A stretch of 64,000 nucleotides of DNA from Sarocladium kiliense (GCA_030734395.1 JAUZTG010000039.1:310001-374000), one strand, 5' to 3'; positions 1 to 12,807 are shown, counted from the stretch's first letter. Numbers and translations are program-made. The notes: a model not told the origin generated them from the sequence alone.

Positions 1-2006
1 CATACGCAAGGACTTTGGCCAATACTCCAGGTGTTCCACAATCATGTGAAGGCTCTGGGTAAGTGAAGGGTTCTGGGGAGTTGGAACGAAGACTAATGAC
101 TTCAAAGTAGTTTGAGCTGGATCGTGATGATTAGCTGAGGCTAACTTTACAACAAATTCGGAACGGAAGTGTACTCCATCGCTGGATAGAGCTGTATCAA
201 ATGCTCTAAGTATTCGCTATTGGGAATAACGTGACCAGGCTCACTGGAAGAGCAGGTTTCGTCACCTAGGTTTGCTGCAGATGGCGAAGCAACTGGTACG
301 CCGAGAGAAATGCTTTCACGATTCTGGCTTTCTGCCGATGAACGCATCGCCACCAGCCTTTGTCAAGAGCTGACGAAAATGAAGTCGGCTGGCATGAGCC
401 AGCTCGTTGCCGGTACAGGGCCAACCAGCACTATTAAATGATGTTTTCAAGACACCAGAGAAAGTCGGTGAGGCGAGAGGCTCTCCTGTTGAAAGGTCGT
501 AATTACTAGGCAGCAGGGACACGCAAGCATTAGCACCATGTTCAGCCTGCAGCCACAGATATAGGCTCGTAGCGCCATTGGACCAACCGACATTGAACCT
601 TGCTTGTCAAGAAAGCCTCGCGTAAAAGTAGATTAAGCTGCGCCACATCAGGTCGCATGGACAGCTTCCGCTTTCGTTCTCTCACATTAGGTTTTCACGC
701 GCCTAGTAGTTTTAAGCTCTCAGCTCAATCAGAAGTAAAATCGCGGCATCAACGCTCCTTTATCTTACATTCAACAGCTCCATAGCAAACATGAGCAGCA
801 GTTATTTTAATGACAGCTGTCTATGGAGGAGGAAGGAGGCGGTGTGCCAATTTCCCGCCGTTTTAAACGGAAGTCAGTCAAGGGTTGGTCATGGGTGCGG
901 TGTCTTCTGATAACGGCGACCATTGCAGCTGGCTCATAGCGCGCAGGCTGCTAAATCTAGGAGCCAGAGCACAGAACACAAGTTCTTGACGGGATCCCTT
1001 GTTCTCTACTAGGTGTGGTCGTATGTGAAGAATTGTGTTGCAATTTCGCTCTATATCTATAATGAAACACGTCAGGTATTAAAAAATCACAATGAAAAGA
1101 AAAAGAAAGAAGGCTAATAGCCCCCTCCCCCCCTCTTTTCTTCTGAAAAAAATAAAAAAAATAAAAAAAATTAGTAAATCATTTAGATAATTGTGCAGCA
1201 AATACATGCACTTCGTTGCCTGATGCGCTGGTGGTCTAAGATTTACCGTGCCTGTGCAGTGATTGTTGGTCTCTCGCAAGGACCTGTAATTCGACGCAGA
1301 CTGCAGAGGCAAGGCAGATTCATTTTCTGAGGCAGAATGTGCAGCTTGTTTACAGGCCCTATTGAAATGCTGTGCATTTTACGTCGTCACTATGAAAGAT
1401 GAGAGCGCCTTGACCTTGTGAGGTACTCCGTACCACAGCTGTATGTAGCACACTCCGATTCGTCGCCCTGCTTACTTCCATAGCATAGCCGCGTTAAGGG
1501 TGCATACGGCCTACTAAGGAAGGTACCTTGACCTCAGACCGAGTTCTGCCCAAGCAGGGAGACATCAAGGCAGAAATTGCAGCCGCTGGCGCAGCAGCTT
1601 CTATCATCCAGCTACCGGGTTTTCTCACTAAATCACTACTCTTCACCACCCAGTACTTATCAACTTTAGGGCATGTTTTAGCAGCATTATGCAACATAAG
1701 GAAGAAGTAGGCCATCCTTTTTGTAAAGGTAGTAATAAAGATAGGATATCTTCAACTTACTAGTTTAAGATACAAGGTGAGTAATACCTTCTACAATCAT
1801 CCTTATATAGCTCTATTCATAATAAATTCTAATTGCAGCTCCAGCTCTTGGAGTGATAATTCTAAATGATAGTGCCTAAGTGAGCCCCTTGATCAACGGC
1901 AATGTTGAAGGACCACGACGTAGATAATAGTTCTACTTGTATAAACTTGCTCTCGCTCTGAATATGAAAAGCAACAGAGGAAAAGTAGCAACATATAGAA
2001 CCACAA
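1..2006. other. intergenic, no supported gene
   Basis: The short open frames here (60-119 codons) show no family motif, no convincing splice structure and conflicting frames. The stretch is moderately AT-rich, with an A-rich low-complexity run near 1145-1172. Just before the neighbouring gene's stop codon it grades into that gene's coding repeat. Confidence 0.6.
1145..1172. repeat. A-rich low-complexity tract
   Basis: Runs of six to eight A residues are separated by single T residues. This is simple sequence with no sign of function. Confidence 0.7.
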
Positions 2007-4220
2007 TCAGCCCCCACCACAACCTCCTCCACCTCCACAGCCTCCTCCTCCTCCACAACCTCCTCCTCCTCCTCCTCCACAGCCTCCTCCTCCTCCTCCT
2101 CCACAGCCTCCTCCTCCTCCTCCTCCACAGCCTCCTCCTCCTCCTCCTCCACAGCCTCCACCGCTGCTATAGCCACCGCTATTGCTATAACTACAATAAG
2201 CCGAGTGACTCGCAAAGTCAATGAGCCCCCAATGATAATACACCGGATGAGAATAACTCGTGGTGGCGCCCCCCGTAGAGCCTGTATCCCCGTGCTGCTG
2301 AACGCGATGCACCTTCAGCTTCCTCTCCTTGGCCCTGTTGCCCACGATGGGATGGACACACTTCTGCGCCTCGCTGGGCACAATAGTCAACCACCCCTTC
2401 TCATTCTCCCCGGGAAACATCCACACCTTGTCCCGTGCAGCTGCGACCTCGGCATTCAGCGTAGCGATGAGCTTGCGCCGTTTGGTCATCATTCCGTTCT
2501 TGTCAGCCCTCGCGAGCTCGTACGCTCTTTGCGCCTGTTGTCGCTCAGCCTCCACCCTGTCCACCACTACCTTTTGCTCCGCGTGGCGCGCCTCAAAGTC
2601 CTTCGCACGGGCAATACACTCGTTCCTCTCGGCCTTTTTCCTGCCGCGGTAATATTCGTACCTGAAGATCTTGAGACGAAAAGTGGGTTCGATCTGGTTT
2701 CTCCTGTTCCTAGCGCTCCATATCTCCCTCTGCATCTCGTCCTCTTTCGACTTCTCGTCCGTGTACACTGATGAGGCATTGCGCTGCACGGTGAACGCCC
2801 TCTCCTCTTGCTCACGTATGTGTTTATTGTCCTCGTCGAACTTGACCAACTTGTCTGCCTGTCCGCCATGAACACGCGCGTAGTCGGTCTTCGACTCGCT
2901 GATGTGCTTCCGCTTCTCAGAGTTGGCAGGGTCGAAGTATGATTCGCCGTACCGCATCGCCCAGAGGGCCGCGGTGTCGGATTGTGCCGTGTTGCGGTTC
3001 GAGCCCGGGATGGTGTCGTCGTGGTTGATTCCACGACCGATATGCTGCCTGCAGTACTTGGCGTAGGCCTGTGGTGAGAGCTGATGGGTATGCCAGCAAA
3101 GATCGATATCGAGCGTCGGCACGACGATAGTCTTGGTCGTATCGGCCTTGATGAGCTGTAGAAACTTGAGAAAGCGGGTAATTGCCTGTGTCGTGGGGAG
3201 GGAGGTTGATGGGTCGTCGGCGAGCGACAACACTCGGTCCGCGAACCCGCCGTCGTTGAATTGACGCAAGGGCGCCTCCCAGAGGTCGAAGACGGGGAAG
3301 TCAAACCCGCTACGTAGCATTCGATAGTTGCCCCTGTGCCACTCCTCGGTGATGCGGATCCCGTCTGTGCCTGTTTTCTCACGCTTGGATGGCCGGCGGC
3401 AGAGCGGGCAGATCAGTGACGTTTGGGCCACTCTGTACTGGCAGTAGTTGGCCATGGGGACCGGAACCTTGCCGTTGTACATGGGGCAAGTCGACCTGGC
3501 ACACTTGAACTCGCGAACGTCCATGACTTTGTCTGCTGCGCTTAGACGCTCGTGTTTAACACAAGAAGAGCGGCCGTCCGGGCCAAATTCGATAGTCTGG
3601 TAGGGCTCATTGGGGAACTCCTGCTTCCATGCCGCCTCACTGGCCCCTTTGACGACTGTCGAGTGCAGTTGTGAAATTGGGAACCGGATATTGTCTTCCC
3701 AAAGTCTCGGGAAGTGCGTCTGCATGTCATTCTGGAAGTTGAAGGGCGTGAGTAGGTGGCAGTAGAAGATGATGGCGACGTCCCATGGTGGCAACGGCCA
3801 GTTGCCATTTTCCTTGTCAGACTGATTGCTGGACTTTGCGCACCACTTGTCTAAGACTGTCAGGTACATGGAGTAGCGGACTTCGGCGCTCATGAGTAGA
3901 CACTGCACTCTCCACTGGGCGAGGTCTTCCTCGCTGGTGACGCCAACTGGGGCCTTTGGATATCGGTTGGCCTTTCCACCGGGCTCCCTTGCGTCGTCGA
4001 GCATGCGTTTGAATTTGCGCATAATGGCAATGTGGTCCTATTTTTAGGTCAGTAAACTAAAGTCTCTCGGGCATGCTTGAGGCTTGTGAATGGTGTGGCT
4101 AGTATGTACCATGAGACGGGTTTCCGAGTCAAACTCATCACTGAGTGGCAAATCCACGTATAGAGTAGATGTGTCCCATAAAGGCACATCTGCAGTTGGA
4201 TCTTCATGACGCTCCATCAT
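2007..4220 (-). CDS. glycine-rich domain-containing (GRDP/DUF1399-type) protein with Cys-Gly repeat tail
   Basis: Two-exon model: 4220-4110 and 4037-2007, with a 72-nt intron (GT donor, TAG acceptor), giving about 713 aa. The upstream exon is inferred: it opens with ATG-ATG, stays open, and joins in frame (ends TRLM, continues DHIA). If it is wrong, translation would start at the ATG at 4022 (671 aa). The recognisable feature is a WHTHQL motif preceded by LDIDLC at about residues 349-357. With a first PPWDV..FYCHLL block it marks the GRDP-like (DUF1399) family, known in plants and fungi but biochemically undefined. Cysteine pairs around residues 215-250 (CARSTC, CPLC) could bind zinc. A charged, probably coiled region follows. 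The C-terminus is a repeat of one Cys followed by five to seven Gly. No signal peptide or membrane segment is seen. The family call is fairly secure; the function is unknown. Confidence 0.75.
2010..2160 (-). repeat. 24-bp coding minisatellite, Cys-(Gly)7
   Basis: Exact 24-bp units occupy 2083-2106, 2107-2130 and 2131-2154, with shortened 18-bp copies towards 2010. Each unit encodes Cys plus seven Gly in the gene's frame. The tract is (CCT)n-rich on the plus strand, so several other frames on both strands are also open (Leu/His-rich or Glu/Val-rich). Those frames are shadows. Confidence 0.9.
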
Positions 4221-5036
4221 GAATTCTGTAGCGTATCGCAGCTAGGTAGGTCCGCTGTGACGCCTCGGAGGTCAAGACTGTGAAGAGACGCTGGTCTTCC
4301 TGACGTCCTGACGGTTCCGAAGCTACCTTACATATAGACACCGAGGCCCTATACCACGTCACTTTCGTTGTCGCAATCTCCGGGCTAAGATGTTAGAGTG
4401 CCTAATCAGGCGAGGCACAATCCTGGCGCGCGTGGTGCTGCACAGCCACCAGGAAAATGGGTGCCTTAGCCTCTTAACCAAGTGATCGCCCGGTTCAGCC
4501 GCACGCAGGATCAGCCTCGGGTAGCGTGTTGCCTTAAATGGCAGCATCAGAGTACAAGAGGATTAGTATTCACTGCCTATGCCACTTATCTTCCATCTCT
4601 GTTCACATGGACTGCGCCCAATGCGCTCGGGTCTTAGCTTGGTCAGTGTTGAACTGCCGTGGTTGGTGGCGGCGCCCAGGCAAACCATTTGGAGCACAGA
4701 CTACAAAGAGGCTACAGCCCTCAAGTTGTTAAAGTTGGACAGTAGAAGCATTTCTTTTTGTATGTGGCGTAGACTAATCGCTCACTTGTTATCTAAAAAG
4801 TAAGGCATTTACAGCTAGTCATGTCTGTAGCGCTTTATCTGTAAGGCAAATGAGTGTTAATAAGTAGCTGGCCTTGTAGACAGCAACTACAAGGGGTCCG
4901 ATACGCTTTTTCCTAAGAACATCAACTTAGAGCGAAGTCGCTTACAAACGCAGCCTAAGCTGAACAGACAAGTCCTACACCACCTGCACCGGCTCAACTA
5001 TAGCAACAAGGCGTCGAATGATAATACCCACTCTGG

Positions 5037-5089
<53 letters not shown>

Positions 5090-5144
5090 CACACGAGGAC
5101 ATGAAATGAGCACTGGACCTGACAAAAACTCGTTTAGATGGACA
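4221..5144. other. intergenic, upstream of the GRDP-type gene
   Basis: This stretch contains the presumed 5' flank of the minus-strand GRDP-type gene and a TTA microsatellite. No open frame here shows recognisable protein features. Confidence 0.5.
5038..5087. repeat. (TTA)n microsatellite
   Basis: About 16 uninterrupted TTA units. This is likely to be length-polymorphic. Confidence 0.95.
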
Positions 5145-5650
5145 TCATCTGATATGATACCACTTAGACCGCCTTCTCTTGGTTGGCAGCATGGGTATTT
5201 GGCGAGTTTCGACGTCGCGGCGGGTAACATCCCAGTCAAACTCAAGGTGTGACGTGATGAAGTTGTTGATCTTCTCGAAGCAGGTCTGTATCTGCTCTGG
5301 GGCAATTACTTGCAGACCGTCCAGCGCATTGAGAAACGCCGATCCCACGGTATGATCTCGATAATGGTGCATGCGTATCGAAAGCTTCTCGGCGTCCGGC
5401 TTACGGTCAGCTCCTGGAGTTGCTAAAGGATCAGTGTCTATGCTGCCACAGGTTACTAGGACGACGCCTCCAAGGCTATCCGGACGAGAACAGGGGCCAA
5501 GACATCCATTTGCAATAATCCGGCCGCAACTGGTCGCATCCGTCGGTTTACACCGCACAGTCTCAAAGATGCTGTAGATAGCCGTATTATGCAGACGACC
5601 AGTAACCGGCCTCTGTTTTAATAGACCCTCGTGAAGAACGAGTAAATCTT
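5143..5650 (-). pseudogene. orphan open frame without ATG, possible gene remnant
   Basis: A minus-strand frame stays open for about 165 codons but has no in-frame ATG before an upstream stop (TAA near 5651). The translation looks protein-like: balanced composition, Cys-containing segments such as CGRIIANGCLGPC and VTCGSID, and a basic end. I do not recognise the family. It could be the 3' exon of a gene whose 5' exons have decayed, a relic, or chance. No matching upstream exon with a start codon could be found between here and the next gene. Confidence 0.3.
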
Positions 5651-5811
5651 ATCACAGCAAACCACAACAGACATTAGCTAGGTCGTCCCGCATCAGTGGT
5701 GCAATTAAGCCCAGAAAACAACTCTCGCTAAGTCTTTGTGTAGACATGCATGACCAAGACGCAGTGATGCCCATCCCTGCGGTTAAGCAAGAAAATTAAC
5801 TCCTCAAGGGC

Positions 5812-8366
5812 TCAACAAGACATCACAGCTACAGGTGCCAGGCCACTGCTCTCGCCATTTTCTGGACCAGCATCATCTCTCTCACTAGCAGGAGAGTCGC
5901 CGAAAGCCCACATGCTCGGCCTGGATGTGTTCGATGTCCGATCCCGAACATCTCGCCCTTTGCCCTTTGACGCTGCTCTTGATTCGCTTGCCCTTGGCTT
6001 TGGTGGAGTCTTGTCTGCAATAGCGCTTATTGTTGGCAATTCACTGTCATCGTCATCGGGGATCTCAATGGGTCTAGAGTCCGAGACTGGCTGAGGAGTT
6101 ATCGGCCTATCGCTAGACTGGCTGCTCTCCCCATCTAACTGCATTAGCCAACGTTCATGTGTACACGGGGCTCTCGTAGACTGACTTGTAGGTGGTGGCG
6201 TCTGATCACCTACGAACCAAAGAGTTTCTTGGTCCAAGTATTGAAACAGCCTCTCGTAGGTTGGGTCTCCCTCCGTTATTTCATCTCGATCGAACTCTCG
6301 AACCATGGATACATGTCCATAAGTCACCTTTGGGTCCGTATCGCCATTATAATCATCAAGATACAGAAGAGGATAAACCTTTTCAGGCTCTCTGATGTTT
6401 CTCGAGTGGAGTCGATCGTCGTGGAAATACCCAGTCGTCGCGTCGTATGTGTATCTCACTCGCATCCGATCGATCCAACGCGATACTTCCCAGCCTGGAA
6501 GCCCGATCTCTTTCAGGTCGTTATATGGAAGCGCCAAGGCCGGACGATATTTCGCGAAAGCATTTTCTCTCGTCCAGTAAATCTGCCCTGGGACAAAGCC
6601 GTGAACTCTCTGAGTGCTTTGCGGTCGCGGTAGGTCGCTTTGAACCAGCAAGCCAGCTCGCGTGTCAGCAGAACCAGATGGGATTGTCTCCGCGCTGCTC
6701 GAAACATCTCTCGTACCACCAATTCTGTCGTGCCATCTTGGGCGGTTCTTTTCCTGATTCCGAGGCAATAGAACCACAGGATGTTCCGGATGGTAGCACC
6801 CATCCCGCTCACGTGGGTAGTTGCTGAGCATATTTCGCACCGGATGACTGCTCCCTAGTCGCTCCAAGGCATCATTGTGTCTTTCCATAGCTTCATCAGA
6901 ACAATCCAGAACCTTGATACCCATGAAGCGGAAAACACCTTCCCTGTTCACACCATTGTCCAAGCCCTCGTCCTTTCTGAGGGAGTGGTGCTGTGGCCCC
7001 TTTGACAGGTGGTTCATTGCTCCCGTCATGTTCTTTCGAAAATGCATCCCGCAGACATCGCAACGGATTATGTAGAAGTCCCCTCGTCCGTCCTTGTGTA
7101 TATAGTGTTGGTACTTTGAGTCGGAAAGCTCTGCTATGCTCATAGTCTTCATGGCTACGAGGGCGTTGCTCTTGAGTTGCTTGCGCACTGGGTCTTCCTT
7201 GTCCATCTCGCTCTGCTTTCTTCGGGCCGCTCGTTTGGTCTGCCAATGCGTCAACAAACGATATGTAAATTCTTTTTCTGACCCGGAGTTTCTTACTGGA
7301 ACATATTCGTCATCTTCCGCAAAAGTTGTACCGTCTGGTCGTAAATCTCCTGGTGTTCTCTTCCGCTTCTGATATCTCCATGTTAGCGTGAGCTTCCGTC
7401 GAACTGACTGTGAGCCTACCTTTCCCCTTTTCAGAACGGGAGTACCTTTGGCTCCAGCATCCGTTCTTCGACTATTCTTTTTGGGCTGTGGCAAGCCATC
7501 TTCAGGCAACGCTGCCCCGGTGCCCTTCATCTTCAACGGGGCACTTGGGCAGTCTGATCGCAGCTGTTCACCAACCAAAGTCTCGGAGCTTGCCCTTTGA
7601 GCTGCGCTCGGTTGGAACAGTATCTCAGCTTCGGCATCGTCGGCGAAAGGGTCCACTTCAGACTCCCGCCTGTTTCTGCCGGAGCTATGCTCATTCGTAG
7701 GGGGAGGCCGGTAGCCATGGCTCTCCTCGTTGGGTGTCTGGTCTCTCTGTTGGTCCCCATTGCCGTTGGGGGCCGTGCGTCGCTCAGTGGCCTCCTGAGC
7801 TCTCAGTGGTTCCGACTGTACCAGTCATTAGGATTCGATGCCGAGCAGTGACACCGACGGGAATGGGATTGACTGCATCAACATACCGAGCGAGACGCAT
7901 CTTCCGCTGTGACCCAAGAAGGAGCAATGACCCTCTTGAACGACACGTTCAAGCTGATGAGGCGCCCAACGCAAACCCTGAGCTGAGTATCTACTTCCTC
8001 TTGCAGCCTAATATTTCCTTGAAGCACCTCCTCTCTTTTACGGACACTCGCAGCTCTTTCAACGTCAAGGCTCTTCTGGGCGGCAAGAGCCTCTTGAAAT
8101 GCGGCTAGTGCCTCGTCCGAGTCTCCGTCAACACGCACAGCTGTTGTCAAAGCACGGAGCGCTTCCTCTGTTGCCTTTTTGAGCTCTTCTTTCCGACTTT
8201 CGAATAGCTGGTCCTCGATGGCAAAGGCGGACTCAGAGACAATGCTCGCCTCAGTCGCCTTCAGTTTGAGGTACGCGTTGACAAAATCGTTAACCTCAGG
8301 GGGGTTCGGCATTGCGAAACAGTTGCTTCCCGATCCGTTGTTGGTCGTCTGACTTGACAACGGCAT
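5812..8366 (-). CDS. fungal zinc-finger-like nuclear protein of unknown function
   Basis: Two exons: 8366-7887 (160 codons, ATG start) and 7815-5812, separated by a 71-nt intron with donor GTATGT, branch-like CTAATGAC and acceptor TACAG. The product is about 827 aa. The large second exon alone has no ATG, which is why the upstream exon is needed. Residues about 30-150 are Glu/Ala/Lys-rich and probably coiled. A CDVC...H...HH finger lies near residues 412-437, within a block (HKDGRGDFYIIRCDVC) typical of a widespread fungal family. A second conserved block starting VPGQIYW follows near residue 570. The C-terminal 130 residues are disordered, with IEIPDDDD resembling a SUMO-interacting motif. 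Basic stretches such as KKNSRR suggest nuclear location. The family is uncharacterised; a chromatin or DNA-related role is inference only. Confidence 0.75.
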
Positions 8367-9220
8367 GTAATAAAGAGTCCATCAGCCTATTTATACTAAT
8401 TCAAGTAGACCCTGCCTGTATGAGGCCTCTCGTGACGTCGTACTGGAGAGCCCTGCCACATCTACCTGCATGTTCAGCTCTCTATGTTTCTGGTCACAAT
8501 CTATGCAGCCTGAATCGCACGCTGTCAAGGACCTGTTTGACCTATTCGTTTCTAGCATTCGACAACCCTCGTGATCGAATATGTAACTCGTGTTTCGGGG
8601 TTACCATACAGCCATGTAGGCATACACGACGGGCGCTTAAGCGCTGCTCGTGAACCTAGAGGAGAGTCGTGCGATATTTACGGTGGCTGAGACTGGCACG
8701 TAATTCAGGCCGTTACATTGCAGACCAAAGTTCTGGCTATCAACCAACAGACAACACATCGATCTTTTGATTGGTTTGTCATAGTCGAATACGCCTAATC
8801 GGGTCCTAGCCGGTGGCCGCGGAGCTGCTGTTGGGTGGAGGTCATGTCTCATGAACGACCAACAGCACAACCTCCAGGTGGCGCAGCCCTTGAAAGCAGA
8901 CTTCTCCAAGTATTGGGGCTCCCTCTGGGCATGTGATGAAAGAAAGCTAGAAGTCTTTTTAGAAATTGTCACCCAAACTCCATAGACACCTAATGTGATA
9001 CATATAGCCCCACCTCCGCCAGGCCGAAATGCTACTTATTATACTTAAGAATTAGCTTCCTCCCTTATCTATACCTTCGTTTTGTCCTCTTGCTCAGAGT
9101 CTGGTCGTCTTTCGACGTTGGTCACTAAGCACCACGAAGCAAGCGGCGACACTATCTTGCATACGCATATTGTATTACCCAGTGACTTACTGTCGCTGGC
9201 TCTAGATATAATACCTAGCA
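8367..9220. other. intergenic
   Basis: This holds the upstream flank of the zinc-finger-like gene and the 3' flank of the glycosidase gene, both minus strand. Nothing else was recognised. Confidence 0.5.
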
Positions 9221-10534
9221 TCAGAAGTCCTCCAAAGTATATCCATTTTCCAAGAGCTTGGTAACGCTCAACGCCGTTACACTGAAGGGAACCTGAACGC
9301 CCGGTGGGTCGTCATCGAAGGTCGACCCAGAGAAGACGTACAATCTGTCAGGGTTTCCCTTTGGAATGAGCAAAGAGCGGCTGTAAGCAGCACGACCAGG
9401 CTGTTGCTTCATTTCCCACTTATCCACCCGCCCAACGTAGTTATTGGTGAAGACTGATTGCGTGTCTGCATCAGACAGGATCAGTGTACCATTGGCTCCA
9501 CCTGCGGACGTATACACGATATAAGGCGAGCCATTACCGGTGCTCTCATTTGCAATCAGAGGGAATCCATCTGAGTATCGGAAGTCGAAGGGGTTGTTGC
9601 CAAGCTTGTAGTAGATCGGGTAGTTGTTTCGGAAATAGCTCAGATCGCCAGCGCGCTCGGGGAACTCATAGACAAAGATCCATTTGCCAGAGGACTCGAT
9701 GTAATCGATGACCGTCATGCCGGGACGGTTGGTGTAGTTGAGCGAAGCGACATCGTTGACAACCTCTCCCCATTCGAGGAGGTCGGTGGACCTTTGATGC
9801 GCCAGCTTCTGACCGTGCTCAGGATCGCGCTGATCTGAGTAGAACACACCCATTTCACCGTTATAAGGCCTTATATAGCGTCAACAGATTGTTGATTGAG
9901 GCAGACAGAATAGCTCACATGATCCAAGGTTCCCAAATAGGGTCGGCGCCGTTGGTTGTGTTTGGGCGTCCGCCACGGGCAACATTGCTCACGAATTCCC
10001 AGCTGTGACCGAGATCGGCACTCGCATAGAGATCAATGTTCGTGCTGCTATTGCCAGCGCTGTTGCCACTCGCAAGGACAGTTCCTTTGGGGAAGTCTCC
10101 GAAGGGCTCTGCTGCATGTTAGTAGGACTCTCCACGTATCAATGATCCACGCTTACCATTCAGTTGGTACAGAGCTGGCTGTGCCCACATGCCGAGACCA
10201 TTGACCTGCTTGGTGTCAGCCCATATGTACAATCTCCTTGTAGGCCAGTACCCACGTCATCCGTCACATTGCTAATGTGCGTCCAGCTCCAGCCATGGTC
10301 CTTGCTTTCGTAGATGGGAAAGTATGCTAGGGCTGCGTTCGGGTCCCTCCAGCTCACGGTGGCGAGGATCGTACCGTCACTCAACTCAACGACACGAGGA
10401 TACGATGCTCGGCTGCCTTCAGGAGGAGTGAAGATGACTCTGTTGCTGAACTCCTTCTCACACTTTCCTTTCTTAGCTGCTACCGCGGTGGCCCCCGCTA
10501 CCACGGCGACCGAGACCCAATTGAGGAGCTGCAT
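9221..10534 (-). CDS. secreted Asp-box beta-propeller glycosidase (sialidase fold, GH93/GH33-like)
   Basis: Four exons: 10534-10256, 10205-10157, 10108-9919 and 9869-9221, with introns of 50, 48 and 49 nt. All join in frame to give 388 aa. The start ATG is followed by a signal peptide (about residues 1-20, ending AVAA). A first Asp-box, SKDHGWSW, is at residues 77-84. A second, SADLGHSW, follows the third exon junction. ASYPRVVELSDGTILA and FYSDQRDPEHGQKL are typical of fungal BNR-repeat proteins with a six-bladed sialidase fold. Substrate cannot be read from sequence: exo-arabinanase (GH93) or sialidase-like activity are both possible. The third intron uses an AAG acceptor, chosen because it keeps the conserved IMPYNGEMGVFYSD block. 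Secretion is the firm part of the call. Confidence 0.82.
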
Positions 10535-12807
10535 GGTGAACCAAGGTGTTCAGAAGATGATGCGATAGAGCTCTAGAGTACGGGAGGAATTATGACTGTG
10601 GTCGTCCTTATTATAGTCGACCCAAAGCACTGCATCTCCCATCTCATAACCACCAATTCGGCTCCTCAAGCAGGCGACCATCGGCTAACAAACTCGTCAA
10701 CAGCCGATAGTCTCCCCTCATCGGGTTAACAAAAGGACCACAGGGTCCTTCACGGTGCATCACACGCTCATCAGATGCCGAGCTCCGAGGCGAATTGGAT
10801 CAGAGGCTTTTGCATAGACACTAACCACGAAGTCGGGTCAATTGACAGCTATGACGAGCTCGCTACCTGTTTCGCGCATAAGCTGGCAGGGCTGGGAATA
10901 CCCCGCACAAGCTGTGGGTACACATTCTGGTCGATCTTTGATGTGATTTGGGGTCTTTGTGTTGCAAGGTGTGGGAAGTAATTTGGATCTTGCTAAAGAC
11001 GAAGTCAGATTCTGGTTCGGCAAGGTTTCAGCTCGCGCATTGCAAGCATACTGAAGACAGTACCTGACTTCAACATCCATGTCGACACTCTATTATGAAG
11101 GAATCAGAAGATTCGAAGACTTTATGAACAAAAGATTGCTCATGAAGGTCAAAACGGCCGCCTGTAAGAAGCTGCCGTATGACAACATACAACGGCCGAG
11201 CCGGATAAAATAGCCAAGTCACTGCCATGATCTCCGCCCCCGGATCACGGTGGATGGTGGACACTGCGGGGAAGGCCAAAGCGTTCAATGTTATTTCTCC
11301 TCGACAACAACGAGGAAACTTTGGGGCTTTGCCGTTTTCACCATTCCCGAGTAGCGCAAACCTTGTGAGACTGTGTAAGTCAGCCCGTGGAGGATCAACC
11401 CTATCGCGGCATTCTCTTGAACTCTTCTAAGGATCGAGAGAAACGGCCAGGCAAAGCTTTTGATCCCATATGCATAAAGTCGCCTTTGTCATCGGATGTT
11501 CCCCCTCTTGACGAGAAGCTATATCGACCAGGGTCTCGGCCGATCCCAATTTGACCGGCTATCGACTTCAGCGAAATCAGCGGCGGCCAGGTTCCGCAAA
11601 TACGCGGCAAGGATCAGGGCCAATGGTATCCGTACTGTTGAGGCCTGGTTCACTCCGCAGCCACGCGATTTGCACATTGCCACCCGCATCTGTATGCCGT
11701 TCGTCTGGCGAGGTGACATCGGCTGCGATGAACATCCAGTTTAGCCGTTGGAGAAGTCCAGCTCGGCAAACATTCCCTGCTGCTTTCACTTCTTGAACCT
11801 ACTCATTGTCTTCCCTTACCCCAGGTTCTCAGTATCCTTGGAGTGTCTAACAAGACATGAGCTTGGCTGTCTTCTTGCCAAGTGTGCGAAGCCGGGAGGC
11901 ACCGAGTGCTAGTGTATTGACGTCTCGGCGGTGAATCCGCCGTGGCGTGGCTCGCTCCACGGTTTTTTCGCTCCACGGTTTTTTGCAGAAACGGGAATGC
12001 CCCGCGCTCGAACAGCTTGCATGCGGGGAATCACCTTTGGTTGCTTTCCATCGTGCTCGGCTCCGTTGCATGTGCATGAGACAGGACTCCTATGGTTACG
12101 CTGATAGCCGCCAGTCGTTGACTCGGGATTCGGAACATGTGCCCGGTATTAGATGAGTCGAGAGCCTTCTTCATGTTCGGGATCAGGCTAGGTTCGACCT
12201 AATGGCTTCGCCAAAGCTTAGAGACAGAAGGGCTTGCAGCATTCTTATCACGAGGAGGTTGTCGATGCCGCGTCCCACTCGAATAGCTACTTCAAAAAGA
12301 AAACACAAGAACAATTAAGTATTAGTTGCTACGTACGAGCCACTCACTAGAAAGCTGTTTACTGACAACAAAGCTCGATATCCCGGGACAGATTACTCAC
12401 GTCGGGCTAATCTCTATCAACAGAATACCCATTACAGAGACTATGGCGTCAAGACAACAGGCAATGGGGCTCTTGTACTAGTATATGGCCCATCTCGTCA
12501 AACTAAGAGACCATTTTGCATATCGGACTACAAGTCGCCAGAAGTACCATTGATAGTCTGACACAGACCCCTTAATGTTGACAAACTCCTTTTCTTTTTA
12601 TCAGCGCATTCAACTGGCCATAAAGGTCTCCTACTCGCTTTTGCGCACACGTTGTGCGAACGGCGTCAGCAGCCGTCGCGTTCCAAGGTATTCCCTACGA
12701 CAGTCCTCTGCATGAATCGACCCCTGCTATGCATGGACTCCCTTTGCTTCCACCATCTTCGTCAAGTCGTGAACTCCCCTTCCAAGCTCCACCGCCCTAG
12801 TGGCATT
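10535..12807. other. 2.3-kb intergenic region
   Basis: This holds the glycosidase promoter side, with a TATA-like element near 10607-10614 on the minus strand. The small frames on both strands have no recognisable domain, no start-plus-signal pattern and no consistent splicing. A 16-bp tandem duplication lies at 11953-11984. Confidence 0.5.
11953..11984. repeat. 16-bp tandem duplication
   Basis: Two adjacent copies of CGCTCCACGGTTTTTT. No function is evident. Confidence 0.8.

Noticed and set aside
1862..2224. Overlapping open frames on both strands over the Cys-Gly repeat (Glu-rich and Leu/His-rich)
   Set aside because: They are by-products of the trinucleotide-like repeat, which is open in several frames. 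The GRDP reading frame explains the sequence.
10535..12807. Various 60-80 codon frames in the 2.3-kb spacer
   Set aside because: Mutually overlapping on both strands, many without ATG, and no recognisable features.
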